Shown here in pieces: positions 9,313-17,959 of a stretch of DNA of 64,000 bases (the stretch's first letter is position 1; every line of letters starts with the position of its first letter). The notes beneath the pieces are model-generated. The model saw nothing but the letters and a program-made list of their open reading frames with translations, did not search any database and had not been told where the DNA came from. This DNA comes from Alphaproteobacteria bacterium (lineage in GTDB: Bacteria; Myxococcota_A; UBA796; CAJQPC01), in assembly GCA_020632795.1 (NCBI GenBank), contig JACKEV010000011.1, positions 372,001-436,000 on the forward strand, written 5' to 3'. The translations under genes were made by a program, and so were the position numbers.

Positions 9313-9412
9313 CCCCTCCAGGATATCGCGGTTCGCGCCGTTGGCGGGTCAAGGCTCGGCAAGAGCGCGCCCGATGCACGGTATCCTCGCGCCCACCAAC
9401 CCCGAGGTGCCC

Positions 9413-11035
9413 GTGTCCCTGCGTCTGCTGCTCCCCGCCCTGCTCCTGCCTGCCTGCACCGGGGGCTCCAAGTCCCCGCCCGAGGAGCCCGTCGTCGAGG
9501 CCCGCTCCTTCCGCGTGCTGGGCTTCAACGACGTCTACCGCATCGAGGGCTTCCCGGAGGCCGGCGGGCTGGCCCGGGTCCGGGGCCTGCGCACACAGCT
9601 CGAGGCCGAGTCCCCCGACCTGCTGGTCACCGGCGCGGGGGACTTCTTCTACCCCTCGCTCCAGTCCCGCATGTACGGCGGCGAGCAGATGGTCGACGTG
9701 CTCAACCAGCTCGACGGCGACCCCGAGGCGGTCGACGAGCGCCTGTTCGTCACCTTCGGCAACCACGAGTTCGACAAGGGCGACTGCGAGGACGCCGCCA
9801 ACGTCGACGCCCGGCTGGAGCAGTCCCAGTTCGCCTGGCTGACCAGCAACGTCACCTTCCAGGACTGCGAGGGCGGCGAGGCCCCTGCAGCGCCGATGCT
9901 CCAGGGCACCCGCGTCGTCGAGATCGGCGGGGTGTCGGTCGGCCTGTTCGGCCTCACCCTCCCCCTGGAGGACGAGGTCGCCTACATCGCCGACATCAGC
10001 GACGCCACCGAGGCCGCCCGCGCCGCGACCGCCAGCCTGCGGGACCAGGGCGCGGAGGTGGTCATCGCCATCACCCACCAGACCGTGGGCGAGGACGTCG
10101 CCATGCTGGAGGCCCTGGCCGACGAGGGGCCTGACTTGGTGATGGGCGGCCACGAGCACGACGCCCAGGCCGCCCAGGGCGCGGGGCGCTGGGTGGTCAA
10201 GGCCGACGCCGACGCCCGCAGCGCGGAGGTCGTGACGCTGACCGAGGGCGAGGCCGGCTGGGACGTGAGCCACGAGCTGGTGCAGCTGGACGAGAGCGGC
10301 CCCGCCCCCGACCCCGCCGTCACCGCGACGGTGGACGCGTGGCTGGCGAAGCACCAGGCCGCGTTCTGCGCCGAGGCCGGGCTGGAGGACGGCTGCCTGG
10401 ACGTCGCCCTGGGCCACACCAACACCGTGCTCGTGGGCGAGGAGGTCGAGATCCGCAAGTACGAGACCTCCCTGGGCGACTACGTCGCGGACCTGGCCCG
10501 GGAGGCGTACCTCACGCAGGGCGCCCAGGCGGCGCTGATCAACTCGGGCAGCCTGCGGCTGAACGCCGACATCGCCGCCGACAGCGACGTCACCCGCCGG
10601 CACATCGAGACGCTGTTCGCCTTCCCCGCCGGGCTGGTCCTGCTGGAGGTCGACGGCGCCACGCTCCAGCAGATGCTCGACCACAGCATCTCCCAGTGGG
10701 CCGGCAGCGGCCACTGGCTCCAGGTCTCCGGGATCCGCTTCGTGCACGACCCGGTCGCGGGCACAGCCACCGAGCTGTCCCTCACCACCGAGGCCGGCCG
10801 GGTGCCCGTGGAGGCCGAGCAGACCTACAAGATCGTCGTGGGCGTCTACAACGCTGGCGGCGGCGACGGCTACACCATGCTGGAAGACCTCAAGCCGCTC
10901 GCCGAGGGCAAGGACCTCAAGGAGCTGATCGTCGAGGACCTCCAGGCCGCCGAGGGCGGCATCTCCCCGGTGACCGAGGGGCGCATCTGCAACACCCGGC
11001 GCGCCGAAGACTGCCGGGGAGATGGGGTGAAATAG
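9413..11035 (+). CDS. 5'-nucleotidase-like metallophosphatase lipoprotein
   Basis: About 540 residues. I prefer GTG 9413, which gives a clean lipoprotein signal (LLLPALLLPAC) and has GAGGTG just upstream; ATG 9374 is in frame but adds an uncharged leader. The N-terminal metallophosphatase domain shows FNDVY, GAGDF, FGNHEFDKGD, ITHQT and GGHEHD. The C-terminal 5'-nucleotidase domain follows (TSLGDYVADL, INSGSLR, LFAFPAGLVLLEVDG). Family members hydrolyse nucleotides or other phosphate esters in the periplasm. The usual HxNDxHG opening is altered to FNDVYRIEG, so substrate and metal use may differ. Confidence 0.8.
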   Translation: MSLRLLLPALLLPACTGGSKSPPEEPVVEARSFRVLGFNDVYRIEGFPEAGGLARVRGLRTQLEAESPDLLVTGAGDFFYPSLQSRMYGGEQMVDVLNQLDGDPEAVDERLFVTFGNHEFDKGDCEDAANVDARLEQSQFAWLTSNVTFQDCEGGEAPAAPMLQGTRVVEIGGVSVGLFGLTLPLEDEVAYIADISDATEAARAATASLRDQGAEVVIAITHQTVGEDVAMLEALADEGPDLVMGGHEHDAQAAQGAGRWVVKADADARSAEVVTLTEGEAGWDVSHELVQLDESGPAPDPAVTATVDAWLAKHQAAFCAEAGLEDGCLDVALGHTNTVLVGEEVEIRKYETSLGDYVADLAREAYLTQGAQAALINSGSLRLNADIAADSDVTRRHIETLFAFPAGLVLLEVDGATLQQMLDHSISQWAGSGHWLQVSGIRFVHDPVAGTATELSLTTEAGRVPVEAEQTYKIVVGVYNAGGGDGYTMLEDLKPLAEGKDLKELIVEDLQAAEGGISPVTEGRICNTRRAEDCRGDGVK

Positions 11036-11085
11036 TCCACCCCCGCCGTTAGTAGTCATATTGGCTCATCACGGTGGAGATCTCT

Positions 11086-11664
11086 GTGTCGGCCCGGACC
11101 CGCTACTTCCTGATCACCTGCGCGCTGGTGGTGCTGCTCGACCAGGCCACCAAGCTCTGGATCAACAACAACATCGAGCTGTGGCGCGGATCGATCACCG
11201 TGATCGACGGCTTCTTCCAGATCGTCCACTACCGCAACAAGGGCGCGGTCGGCGGGGTGCTGGGCGGCTCGGACTTCCGGCTGCACATCTTCTTCGTCTT
11301 CACCCTCGTCGCCCTGGGCGCCATCGGCTGGATGGTGTGGAAGCTGCCGGCCAGGGAGCGCTTCGTGCCCACCATGCTGGGCCTGATCGCGGGCGGGGCC
11401 ATCGGCAACGCCATCGACCGGGCCTACCAGGGTGAGGTCATCGACTTCCTGCGCTTCTACACCGAGCACCCCGAGGTCTCCGCCTGGCTCAAGGCGAAGT
11501 TCGGCACCGCCGAATATCCCAGCTTCAACGTCGCAGACATGGGGATCGTCGTCGGGGTCATCGCCTTCTTCATCCAGCAGTTCTGGCAGGACCGGGTGTC
11601 GAAGGAGGCCGACCTGAGCGCCGACGACCTGCCACCCGAGGACGACGGCGCGGTCACGGCCTGA
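11086..11664 (+). CDS. lspA: Lipoprotein signal peptidase II
   Basis: A 192-residue membrane aspartyl protease that cleaves prolipoprotein signal peptides before the lipidated Cys. GTG 11086 is chosen because GGAG lies six bases upstream; GTG 11074 is in frame. All signature blocks are present: DQATK in the first helix, NKGAVGG, GGAIGNAIDR with one catalytic Asp, and FNVADMGI with the second. Four membrane helices are predicted. A loop of about 25 residues between the catalytic Asp motifs (around FYTEHPEVSAWLKAKFG) is longer than in E. coli. Its client proteins include the many lipoproteins in this window. Confidence 0.93.
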   Translation: MSARTRYFLITCALVVLLDQATKLWINNNIELWRGSITVIDGFFQIVHYRNKGAVGGVLGGSDFRLHIFFVFTLVALGAIGWMVWKLPARERFVPTMLGLIAGGAIGNAIDRAYQGEVIDFLRFYTEHPEVSAWLKAKFGTAEYPSFNVADMGIVVGVIAFFIQQFWQDRVSKEADLSADDLPPEDDGAVTA

Positions 11665-11786
11665 CCGGGGCAACCCGCCTTCCTCATGGGAAGGGTGACA
11701 GAGTGCGGCCGGATGTGTGACGGTAGACGGTCAACCCGGTCGCCGCGCGTGGTGGTTCTCCGCGCGGGGCTCCAGGAGCCGCCCGC

Positions 11787-13256
11787 GTGTCCGCTGCCTC
11801 GACGACCTCCGAGCCCGTCCAGCTCACCCCCGGTCGTCGGCGGGCCGTCCTGGGCGCGGCGGTCGTGGCCATGCTGCTCTCGGCGATGGACCAGACCATC
11901 GTCGGGACCGCCCTGCCCAGGGTCATCGCGGAGCTGGGCGGGCTGAGCCTGTACGCCTGGGTGTTCACGGCGTACCTCGTGGCGGTGACCGCGACGGTGC
12001 TCATCGCCGGGCGGCTGGGCGACCTCTACGGGCGCCGCCCCCTGCTGCTCGCCGGGGTCGTCCTGTTCGCGGCGGGCTCGCTGGTCGCGGGGCTCTCGGC
12101 CAGCATGGAGGTGCTGGTCGGGGCGCGCGCGGCGCAGGGGCTGGGGGCGGGCGTGCTCACCGCAAACGCCTACGCGGTGCTCGGGGACCTCTATCCCCCG
12201 GCCGAGCTGGGGCGGTACAACGGCATGATGAGCGGGGTGTACGGCCTCGCCAGCGTGCTGGGGCCGGTCGCCGGGGGGGTGATCACCGACACGCTGGGGT
12301 GGCGCTGGGCCTTCCTGGTGAACCTGCCGTTCTGCGCCCTCACCTTCGCGCTGCTGTGGCGCCTGCTGCCCCGGATCCCGCGCCAGCAGGGCGTGCGCCT
12401 GGACCTGCCGGGGATGGCCTTGCTGTTGCTGGCCCTGCTCCCCGCCCTGGTCGCGATCAGCCGGGTGGGCGGGGGTCACCCCCCAGCGCTGACCGGCGCC
12501 CTGGTCGGGGTGGCCGCCGCGGCGACCGCCGCCCTGATGGTGGTGGAGCGGCGGGCCGCCGCGCCGATCCTGGTCCCCTCGCTGTGGCGGAACCGCGTGG
12601 TGGTGCTCAGCGCGGCGATCGCGTGCCTCACCAGCGTCGCGCTGTACGCCAGCTCCATCTACACGCCGCTCTACATGCAGGCGGTGCGGGGCATGGAGGC
12701 CACCCCGGCGGGGTTGGTGATGACGCCGATGGTCCTGAGCCTGGTCGCGGGCAGCGTGCTCGGTGGGCTGTCGGTCACCCGCACCGGGCGGTACCGCCCC
12801 GTGGTGCTCGCGGGGCTCGGCGCGCTGGCGCTGGGCCTTTGGCGGCTCTCGGCGATGCAGCCGACCTCCGCGCTGGCGGGCGTGATCGCGTGGCTCGGCC
12901 TGCTCGGCTTCGGCGTGGGGCTGACCCTGCCGACCCTGGTGCTGGCGGCCCAGAACGCGGTCCCCCACCGCGAGCTGGGGGCGGTGACCTCCCTGGGCAA
13001 GTTCGCCCGCAGCGTGGGCGGGATCGTCGGCGTCGCGGCGTTCGGCGCGCTCCTGGAGCGGCGCGTGGCGACGACGGACGCGCCGGAGGCCCTGAGCGCG
13101 GCCGCGCGGGCGGCCCTGGCTGAGGGCATCACCGAGGCGCTGCTCCTGTCGGCGGGGGTGGCGCTCGTCGCGCTGGTGCTGGGTGCCGTGCTGACCGAGG
13201 TGCCGCTGCGCGCGCGCATCCAAGCCGATGACGCCCCACGACGGAGCGCCTCATGA
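11787..13256 (+). CDS. MFS multidrug exporter, DHA2 (14-TM) type
   Basis: A 489-residue major-facilitator protein. Visible motifs are D1 (SAMDQTIVGTALP, helix 1), A (GRLGDLYGRRP, loop 2-3) and C (VLGPVAGGVI, helix 5), the last typical of drug/proton antiporters. About 14 hydrophobic helices are predicted, as in EmrB/QacA. The GTG start at 11787 has AGGAG eight bases upstream. The stop overlaps the next start by four bases (ATGA), so export is coupled to the PEP-synthase-like enzyme downstream. That pairing suggests a drug-handling function, but the substrate cannot be read from sequence. Confidence 0.88.
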   Translation: MSAASTTSEPVQLTPGRRRAVLGAAVVAMLLSAMDQTIVGTALPRVIAELGGLSLYAWVFTAYLVAVTATVLIAGRLGDLYGRRPLLLAGVVLFAAGSLVAGLSASMEVLVGARAAQGLGAGVLTANAYAVLGDLYPPAELGRYNGMMSGVYGLASVLGPVAGGVITDTLGWRWAFLVNLPFCALTFALLWRLLPRIPRQQGVRLDLPGMALLLLALLPALVAISRVGGGHPPALTGALVGVAAAATAALMVVERRAAAPILVPSLWRNRVVVLSAAIACLTSVALYASSIYTPLYMQAVRGMEATPAGLVMTPMVLSLVAGSVLGGLSVTRTGRYRPVVLAGLGALALGLWRLSAMQPTSALAGVIAWLGLLGFGVGLTLPTLVLAAQNAVPHRELGAVTSLGKFARSVGGIVGVAAFGALLERRVATTDAPEALSAAARAALAEGITEALLLSAGVALVALVLGAVLTEVPLRARIQADDAPRRSAS

Positions 13257-15652
13257 GCCGCCCGACCGTCCGCCTCCTCCCCCTGGCCGACGCCGACCGC
13301 CCCGAGGCCGGCGGCAAGGCCCGCGGCCTCGCCCGCCTGACCGCGGCGGGCCTGCGGGTGCCCGAGGGCTTCGTGATCCTCGGTGCCCGGGTCGGGGCGC
13401 CGCCCCCCGGGCTGGAGGCCCGCTGCACCGCCCTGGGCGGTGGCCCCCTCGCCGTCCGCTCGTCCGCGCTGGACGAGGACGGCGCGGAGGCCTCCTTCGC
13501 CGGCCAGTACGAGACGGTGCTGGGGGTGCGGGGCCCGGAGGCGGTGCGCGCCGCCGTCGACCGCTGCCTGCGCTCCGCGGACGCCGGGCGGGTCCGGGCC
13601 TACGCCGCGACCGCTGGCGGCATGGCGGTCGTCGTGCAGCGCCTCGTCGACGCGCAGGTCGCGGGGGTGCTGTTCACCGCAGACCCCACCGACGGCAGCC
13701 CGGCCACGCTGATCGAGGCCGTCCCCGGCCTGGGCGAGGGGCTCGTAGCGGGCCTGGAGCGCCCGGACCGCTATCGCTTCGGCCCGGACGGCGCGGCCCG
13801 CGGCGTGGAGCTGCGCGGCGACGCCCCCCTGCTCTCCGACGAGGCGCTGCGCCAGCTCATTCAAGGCGCCCGGCGCGCGACGGAGGCCTTCGGCGGACCG
13901 CTGGACATGGAGTGGGCCATCGACGCGAGCGGCGCGGTGTCCTGGCTCCAGGCCCGGCCCATCACGACCCTCTCCCACGCGACCATGGACGAGCTGGACA
14001 CGCCCGCGGCCGATCCCGACACCCTCTACACCCGCTACAACACCGGCGAGATCCTGCCCGGCGCGATGACCCCCTTGACCTGGGACGTGGTCGGGCGCTC
14101 CCTGGAGCAGGCCTTCCAGGCCATCTACCAGACGATGGGGGTGTTCCCCGACACCGGCGACGACCACCGCTGCGTGTCCCTCTTCTCCGGGCACCTCTTC
14201 TTCAACCTGACGAGCGCCTACCGGATGGCCGCCGGGCTGCCGGGGGGCACGAAGGAGGGGGTGGACATCAGCCTGGCCGGGCGGATCCTCGACACCGCCC
14301 CGACCCTGCCGCGGGTGCCCCTGCTACGAAAGCTCCTGAACGGGCTGACCTACGTCCGCCTGATCCTGAGCGCGCAGCGGCGGCTGCGGCGCCGGGAGGC
14401 CGAGGGGGCGGTCGTCACGCAGCGGCCCCCCCAGGACGCCGCGGGGTGGACGGCCTGGCTCGCCCGCGCCCGCGGGGTGATGCGGGAGACCTGGGACACC
14501 CACCTGCGGACCTCGATGGCCTCGGGCACCCTCAACGACACCATGCTGAACATCCTCACCGGGGGCGCGGAGCCCGAGACCCGGCACCACGCGCTCATGG
14601 CCGCGCTGCTGACCCGGGTGGAGGACGTGGACGGCGCCGAGCTGGTGCGGACGATCGAGGCGCTCTGCGAGGCGCTGGGCGCGACCCCGGGCCTCGCAGA
14701 GCGCTTCGCCGCCTGGCCGCCCGAGGAGGCCCTGGCCTGGTTCAGGGGGCCGGAGACCGGCGACGCGGGGGCCGCCTTCGCGCAGCTCCTGGAGCGCCAC
14801 GGCCACCGCTGCGTGCAGGAGATGGAGCTGATGGCGGCGGACTGGGCCGAGGACCCGCTGCCCCTCGTCGACTCGATCCAGGCGCGCCTGCGAGGCCGCC
14901 CCCAAGCCCCGCCGCCCGCGACGCCCGCCGCGGAGCGCGTGGCTGAGGCGCCGACCGCGGTGCAGCGGCTCGCGCCCGTCGCCCGCCGCGCCATCTCCCG
15001 CCGGGAGCGCAGCAAGTCCCTCGCCATCCGTCAGGTTCGCGCGCTCAAGCGGGGCTTCACCGCGCTCAGCGGGACGCTCGTCGCCCAGGGGCGCCTGCCC
15101 GAGGCCGAGCTGGTCTGGTTCCTGACCCTGGCGGAGCTGGAGCGCCTGGTCGAGGCGCCCTCATCGGGGCTGGTCCAGCGCGCCCGGCAGCGCCGGAGCG
15201 TCCACCGGCAGCAGCAGCAGCTCCACTTCCCCAAGGTGAGCCACGGGCCCCCGACGCCGCTCCATGAGGACGACGCCGTCCCCGAAGACGGGGCCTCCCT
15301 GGCGGGGACCCCGGTGAGCTGCGGCGTGGTGCGGGGCCGCGCGCGGGTGGTGCGCACCCTGGCCGAGGCCCGGGCGCTGCGCCCGGGGGAGATCCTGGTG
15401 GTCCCCTTCACGGATGTGGGGTGGACCCCCTACTTCTGCGTCGCCGCCGGGCTGGCCACCGAGATCGGCGGGACCCTGTCCCACGGGGCGGTCGTCGCCC
15501 GGGAGTACGGCCTGCCGGCGGTCGTGGACCTGCCGGGCGCGACCCGCGTGTTCCGGACCGGGGACGAGGTGCTGCTGGACGCCGACCGGGGCGTGCTCAG
15601 GCACGCTCCAGCGCCGCCTCCAACACCTCCCCCACCTCCTCCACGAACGTGA
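13253..15652 (+). CDS. PEP/pyruvate-dikinase-like phosphotransferase (rifampin phosphotransferase type)
   Basis: A 799-residue enzyme with an N-terminal ATP-grasp PEP/pyruvate-binding domain (GGKARGLARL, AVRSSALDED, SFAGQYET), a middle region beginning NTGEILPGAMTPLTW, and a C-terminal phosphohistidine swivel domain (GGTLSHGAVVAREYGLPAV, catalytic His). This three-part layout is that of rifampin phosphotransferases and PEP-synthase-like enzymes, which move the beta-phosphate of ATP through the His to a small molecule. The length is slightly below the Rph norm. Coupling to an MFS exporter favours a role in metabolite or antibiotic modification. The Pro-rich C-terminal tail overlaps the convergent lon gene by 56 bases. 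Confidence 0.75.
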   Translation: MSRPTVRLLPLADADRPEAGGKARGLARLTAAGLRVPEGFVILGARVGAPPPGLEARCTALGGGPLAVRSSALDEDGAEASFAGQYETVLGVRGPEAVRAAVDRCLRSADAGRVRAYAATAGGMAVVVQRLVDAQVAGVLFTADPTDGSPATLIEAVPGLGEGLVAGLERPDRYRFGPDGAARGVELRGDAPLLSDEALRQLIQGARRATEAFGGPLDMEWAIDASGAVSWLQARPITTLSHATMDELDTPAADPDTLYTRYNTGEILPGAMTPLTWDVVGRSLEQAFQAIYQTMGVFPDTGDDHRCVSLFSGHLFFNLTSAYRMAAGLPGGTKEGVDISLAGRILDTAPTLPRVPLLRKLLNGLTYVRLILSAQRRLRRREAEGAVVTQRPPQDAAGWTAWLARARGVMRETWDTHLRTSMASGTLNDTMLNILTGGAEPETRHHALMAALLTRVEDVDGAELVRTIEALCEALGATPGLAERFAAWPPEEALAWFRGPETGDAGAAFAQLLERHGHRCVQEMELMAADWAEDPLPLVDSIQARLRGRPQAPPPATPAAERVAEAPTAVQRLAPVARRAISRRERSKSLAIRQVRALKRGFTALSGTLVAQGRLPEAELVWFLTLAELERLVEAPSSGLVQRARQRRSVHRQQQQLHFPKVSHGPPTPLHEDDAVPEDGASLAGTPVSCGVVRGRARVVRTLAEARALRPGEILVVPFTDVGWTPYFCVAAGLATEIGGTLSHGAVVAREYGLPAVVDLPGATRVFRTGDEVLLDADRGVLRHAPAPPPTPPPPPPRT

Positions 15653-17909
15653 AGGTGAGGTCCCGGCGCAGCGCGGCCGGGATGTCCTCCAGATCGTGGG
15701 CGTTGTGGGCGGGCAGGACCACCTCCAGCACCCCCGCCCGGCGGGCGGCGAGCACCTTCTCCTTGACCCCGCCGACCGGCAGCACCTTTCCGCGCAGGGT
15801 CAGCTCGCCGGTCATCGCCACCGAGCCCCGCACCCGGCGCCCGGAGATGAGCGAGGCCAGCGCCGTGAGCATCGTGATGCCCGCCGAGGGGCCGTCCTTG
15901 GGGATGGCGCCCGAGGGCACGTGGACGTGGTAGTCCCAGGCGGTGAAGGCCTCGGCGGGCAGGTCCAGGCTGGCCGCCCGGCTGCGCAGCAGCGACAGCG
16001 CCGCCTCCACCGACTCCTTCATCACGTCCCCCAGCGAGCCGGTCAGCTTCATCGCGCCCTTGCCCTGGGGGAAGCGGGTGGCCTCGACGAACAGGATCTC
16101 CCCGCCCACCGGGGTCCAGGCCAGGCCGATGGCCACCCCGGGGCGGTCGGCCTGCTCAGCGGGCTCGACGTGGAACGGGGGCGGGCCCATCAACTCGGGC
16201 AGCCGCGCCGGGGTGACCACGAGCGCCCGGCGGCGCCCCTCGACCACCTTGCGGGCCGCCTTGCGGTGGATGCGGGCCAGGCCACGCTCGAGCTGCCGCA
16301 CCCCGGCCTCGCGGGTGTAGCGGCGGATCAGCTCGGTGATGGCGCCGGGCCGGATGCGGAGCTGGTCGGGGCGCAGGCCGTGCTCGTCGCGGACCCGGGG
16401 CACCAGGTGCCGGCGGGCGATCTCCAGCTTCTCCTCCTCCAGGTAGCCGGGCAGGTGGACCACCTCCAGGCGGTCGTGCAGGGCGTGGGGGATGTCGTCC
16501 TCCACGTTGGCCGTCGCGATGAACATGACCTGGGAGAGGTCGATGGGCAGGTCGAGGTAGTGGTCGATGAACGCCGTGTTCTGGGCGGGATCGAGCACCT
16601 CCAGCAGCGCGGAGGCCGGGTCGCCGCGCACGTCGTGGCCCATCTTGTCCAGCTCGTCGAGCAGGAGCACCGGGTTGCGGGTCGCCGCCCGCTTGAGGGC
16701 CTGGACGATGCGCCCGGGCATCGCCCCGATGTAGGTGCGCCGGTGGCCCCGGATCTCGGACTCGTCCTTGACCCCGCCCAGGGAGACCCCCTGGAAGCTG
16801 CGCCCCAGGGCCAGCGCGATGGACTTGACCAGCGAGGTCTTGCCCACCCCCGGCGGCCCCACGAAGCAGAGGATGACCCCCCGCGCGCTGGGGTTGAGCT
16901 GGCGCACGGCGAGGTACTCCAGGATGCGGTCCTTGACGCTGTCGAGGCCCCAGTGGTCCTGGTCGAGCACACGGCGGGCGTGGCGCAGATCGTGCTTGTC
17001 CTCGGTGGCCGCCGTCCAGGGCATCGAGGCCAGCCACTCCAGCCAGTTCCGGGAGACGGTGTACTCGGCGGCGTCGGAGTGCATCCGCGCCATGCGGTCC
17101 AGCTCCTCCAGCGCCTCCTCCAGCACGGGCTCGGGGGGCTCGGCGGCCTCCAGGCGCTGGCGCAGGCGGTCCAGATCGCCGCCGGGGCCGGAGTCGTCGC
17201 CCAGCTCGGCGCGGATGGCGGTGAGCTGCTCGCGCAGGAAGTACTCCCGCTGGTTGCGGTCCATCGCGTCCTGAACCGTGGACCGCAGGCGGTTGGCCAG
17301 CTCCTGGCGCTCGGCGGCGACCGCCCCCTCGAAGGCCAGCCGCTCCAGCCGTCGGGCCAGGGAGGGCTCCGCCAGCAGGCCCTGCCGGACCTCCAGGGGC
17401 AGCTCCATCACCCCCGCCGCGTAGTCCGCGAGGCGCTCGGCGCCCGGGATGGTGTCGCCCGCGCGGGCCAGGTCGTCGGGGCGGTCGAGGTCGTCCCCCA
17501 GCAGGGCGTGGAGCTGATCCCGGACCGCCCGCTCCAGCGCGGCGACCTGCACCGGGTCGTCCGCCTGCGCCTCCATGGGCTCGCAGGTCGCGGTGAATCC
17601 GGCCAGCGCGTCGCCGTCTACGTGGGTGACCCGGGCGCGGGCGAGGCCCTCGACCAGCACGCGCGCGGTGCCGTCGGGCAGGTTGACGCTGCGCAGCGCC
17701 CGCGCCAGGCAGCCGACCTCGTGGAGCAGCTCGGGGGTGGGGTCCTCGGCCTCGGCGTGGCGCTGGGCCAGGACCAGCATGGAGGAGCCGGTCTCGATGT
17801 GCCGGGCGAGCGCCGCGACCTCGGCGGGTCGGTACAGGGTCAGCGGCGCGATGGCCCCAGGCATGAGGACGACATCTTGGAGCGGAAGCAGCGGGAGGGG
17901 TTCGGGCAT
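15597..17909 (-). CDS. lon: ATP-dependent Lon protease
   Basis: A 770-residue LonA-type protease that degrades damaged and regulatory proteins in the cytoplasm. It has an N-terminal LAN domain (PLPLLPLQDVVLMPGAIAPL), an AAA+ domain with Walker A GPPGVGKT (351-358) and Walker B LLLDELDKMG, and a C-terminal Ser-Lys protease domain with PSAG (Ser about 675) and GGVKEK. ATG 17909 is chosen because it begins at the conserved N-terminus; a TTG 66 bases upstream would overlap the divergent kinase gene. The 3' end runs 56 bases into the convergent phosphotransferase gene. Myxobacteria commonly carry more than one lon, so this may be a second copy. Confidence 0.93.
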   Translation of the reverse strand: MPEPLPLLPLQDVVLMPGAIAPLTLYRPAEVAALARHIETGSSMLVLAQRHAEAEDPTPELLHEVGCLARALRSVNLPDGTARVLVEGLARARVTHVDGDALAGFTATCEPMEAQADDPVQVAALERAVRDQLHALLGDDLDRPDDLARAGDTIPGAERLADYAAGVMELPLEVRQGLLAEPSLARRLERLAFEGAVAAERQELANRLRSTVQDAMDRNQREYFLREQLTAIRAELGDDSGPGGDLDRLRQRLEAAEPPEPVLEEALEELDRMARMHSDAAEYTVSRNWLEWLASMPWTAATEDKHDLRHARRVLDQDHWGLDSVKDRILEYLAVRQLNPSARGVILCFVGPPGVGKTSLVKSIALALGRSFQGVSLGGVKDESEIRGHRRTYIGAMPGRIVQALKRAATRNPVLLLDELDKMGHDVRGDPASALLEVLDPAQNTAFIDHYLDLPIDLSQVMFIATANVEDDIPHALHDRLEVVHLPGYLEEEKLEIARRHLVPRVRDEHGLRPDQLRIRPGAITELIRRYTREAGVRQLERGLARIHRKAARKVVEGRRRALVVTPARLPELMGPPPFHVEPAEQADRPGVAIGLAWTPVGGEILFVEATRFPQGKGAMKLTGSLGDVMKESVEAALSLLRSRAASLDLPAEAFTAWDYHVHVPSGAIPKDGPSAGITMLTALASLISGRRVRGSVAMTGELTLRGKVLPVGGVKEKVLAARRAGVLEVVLPAHNAHDLEDIPAALRRDLTFTFVEEVGEVLEAALERA

Positions 17910-17959
17910 CGCGTCGACCTGGGCGCGCTCACGGGCGCCGGGATAGATTCCCCGCGCAC

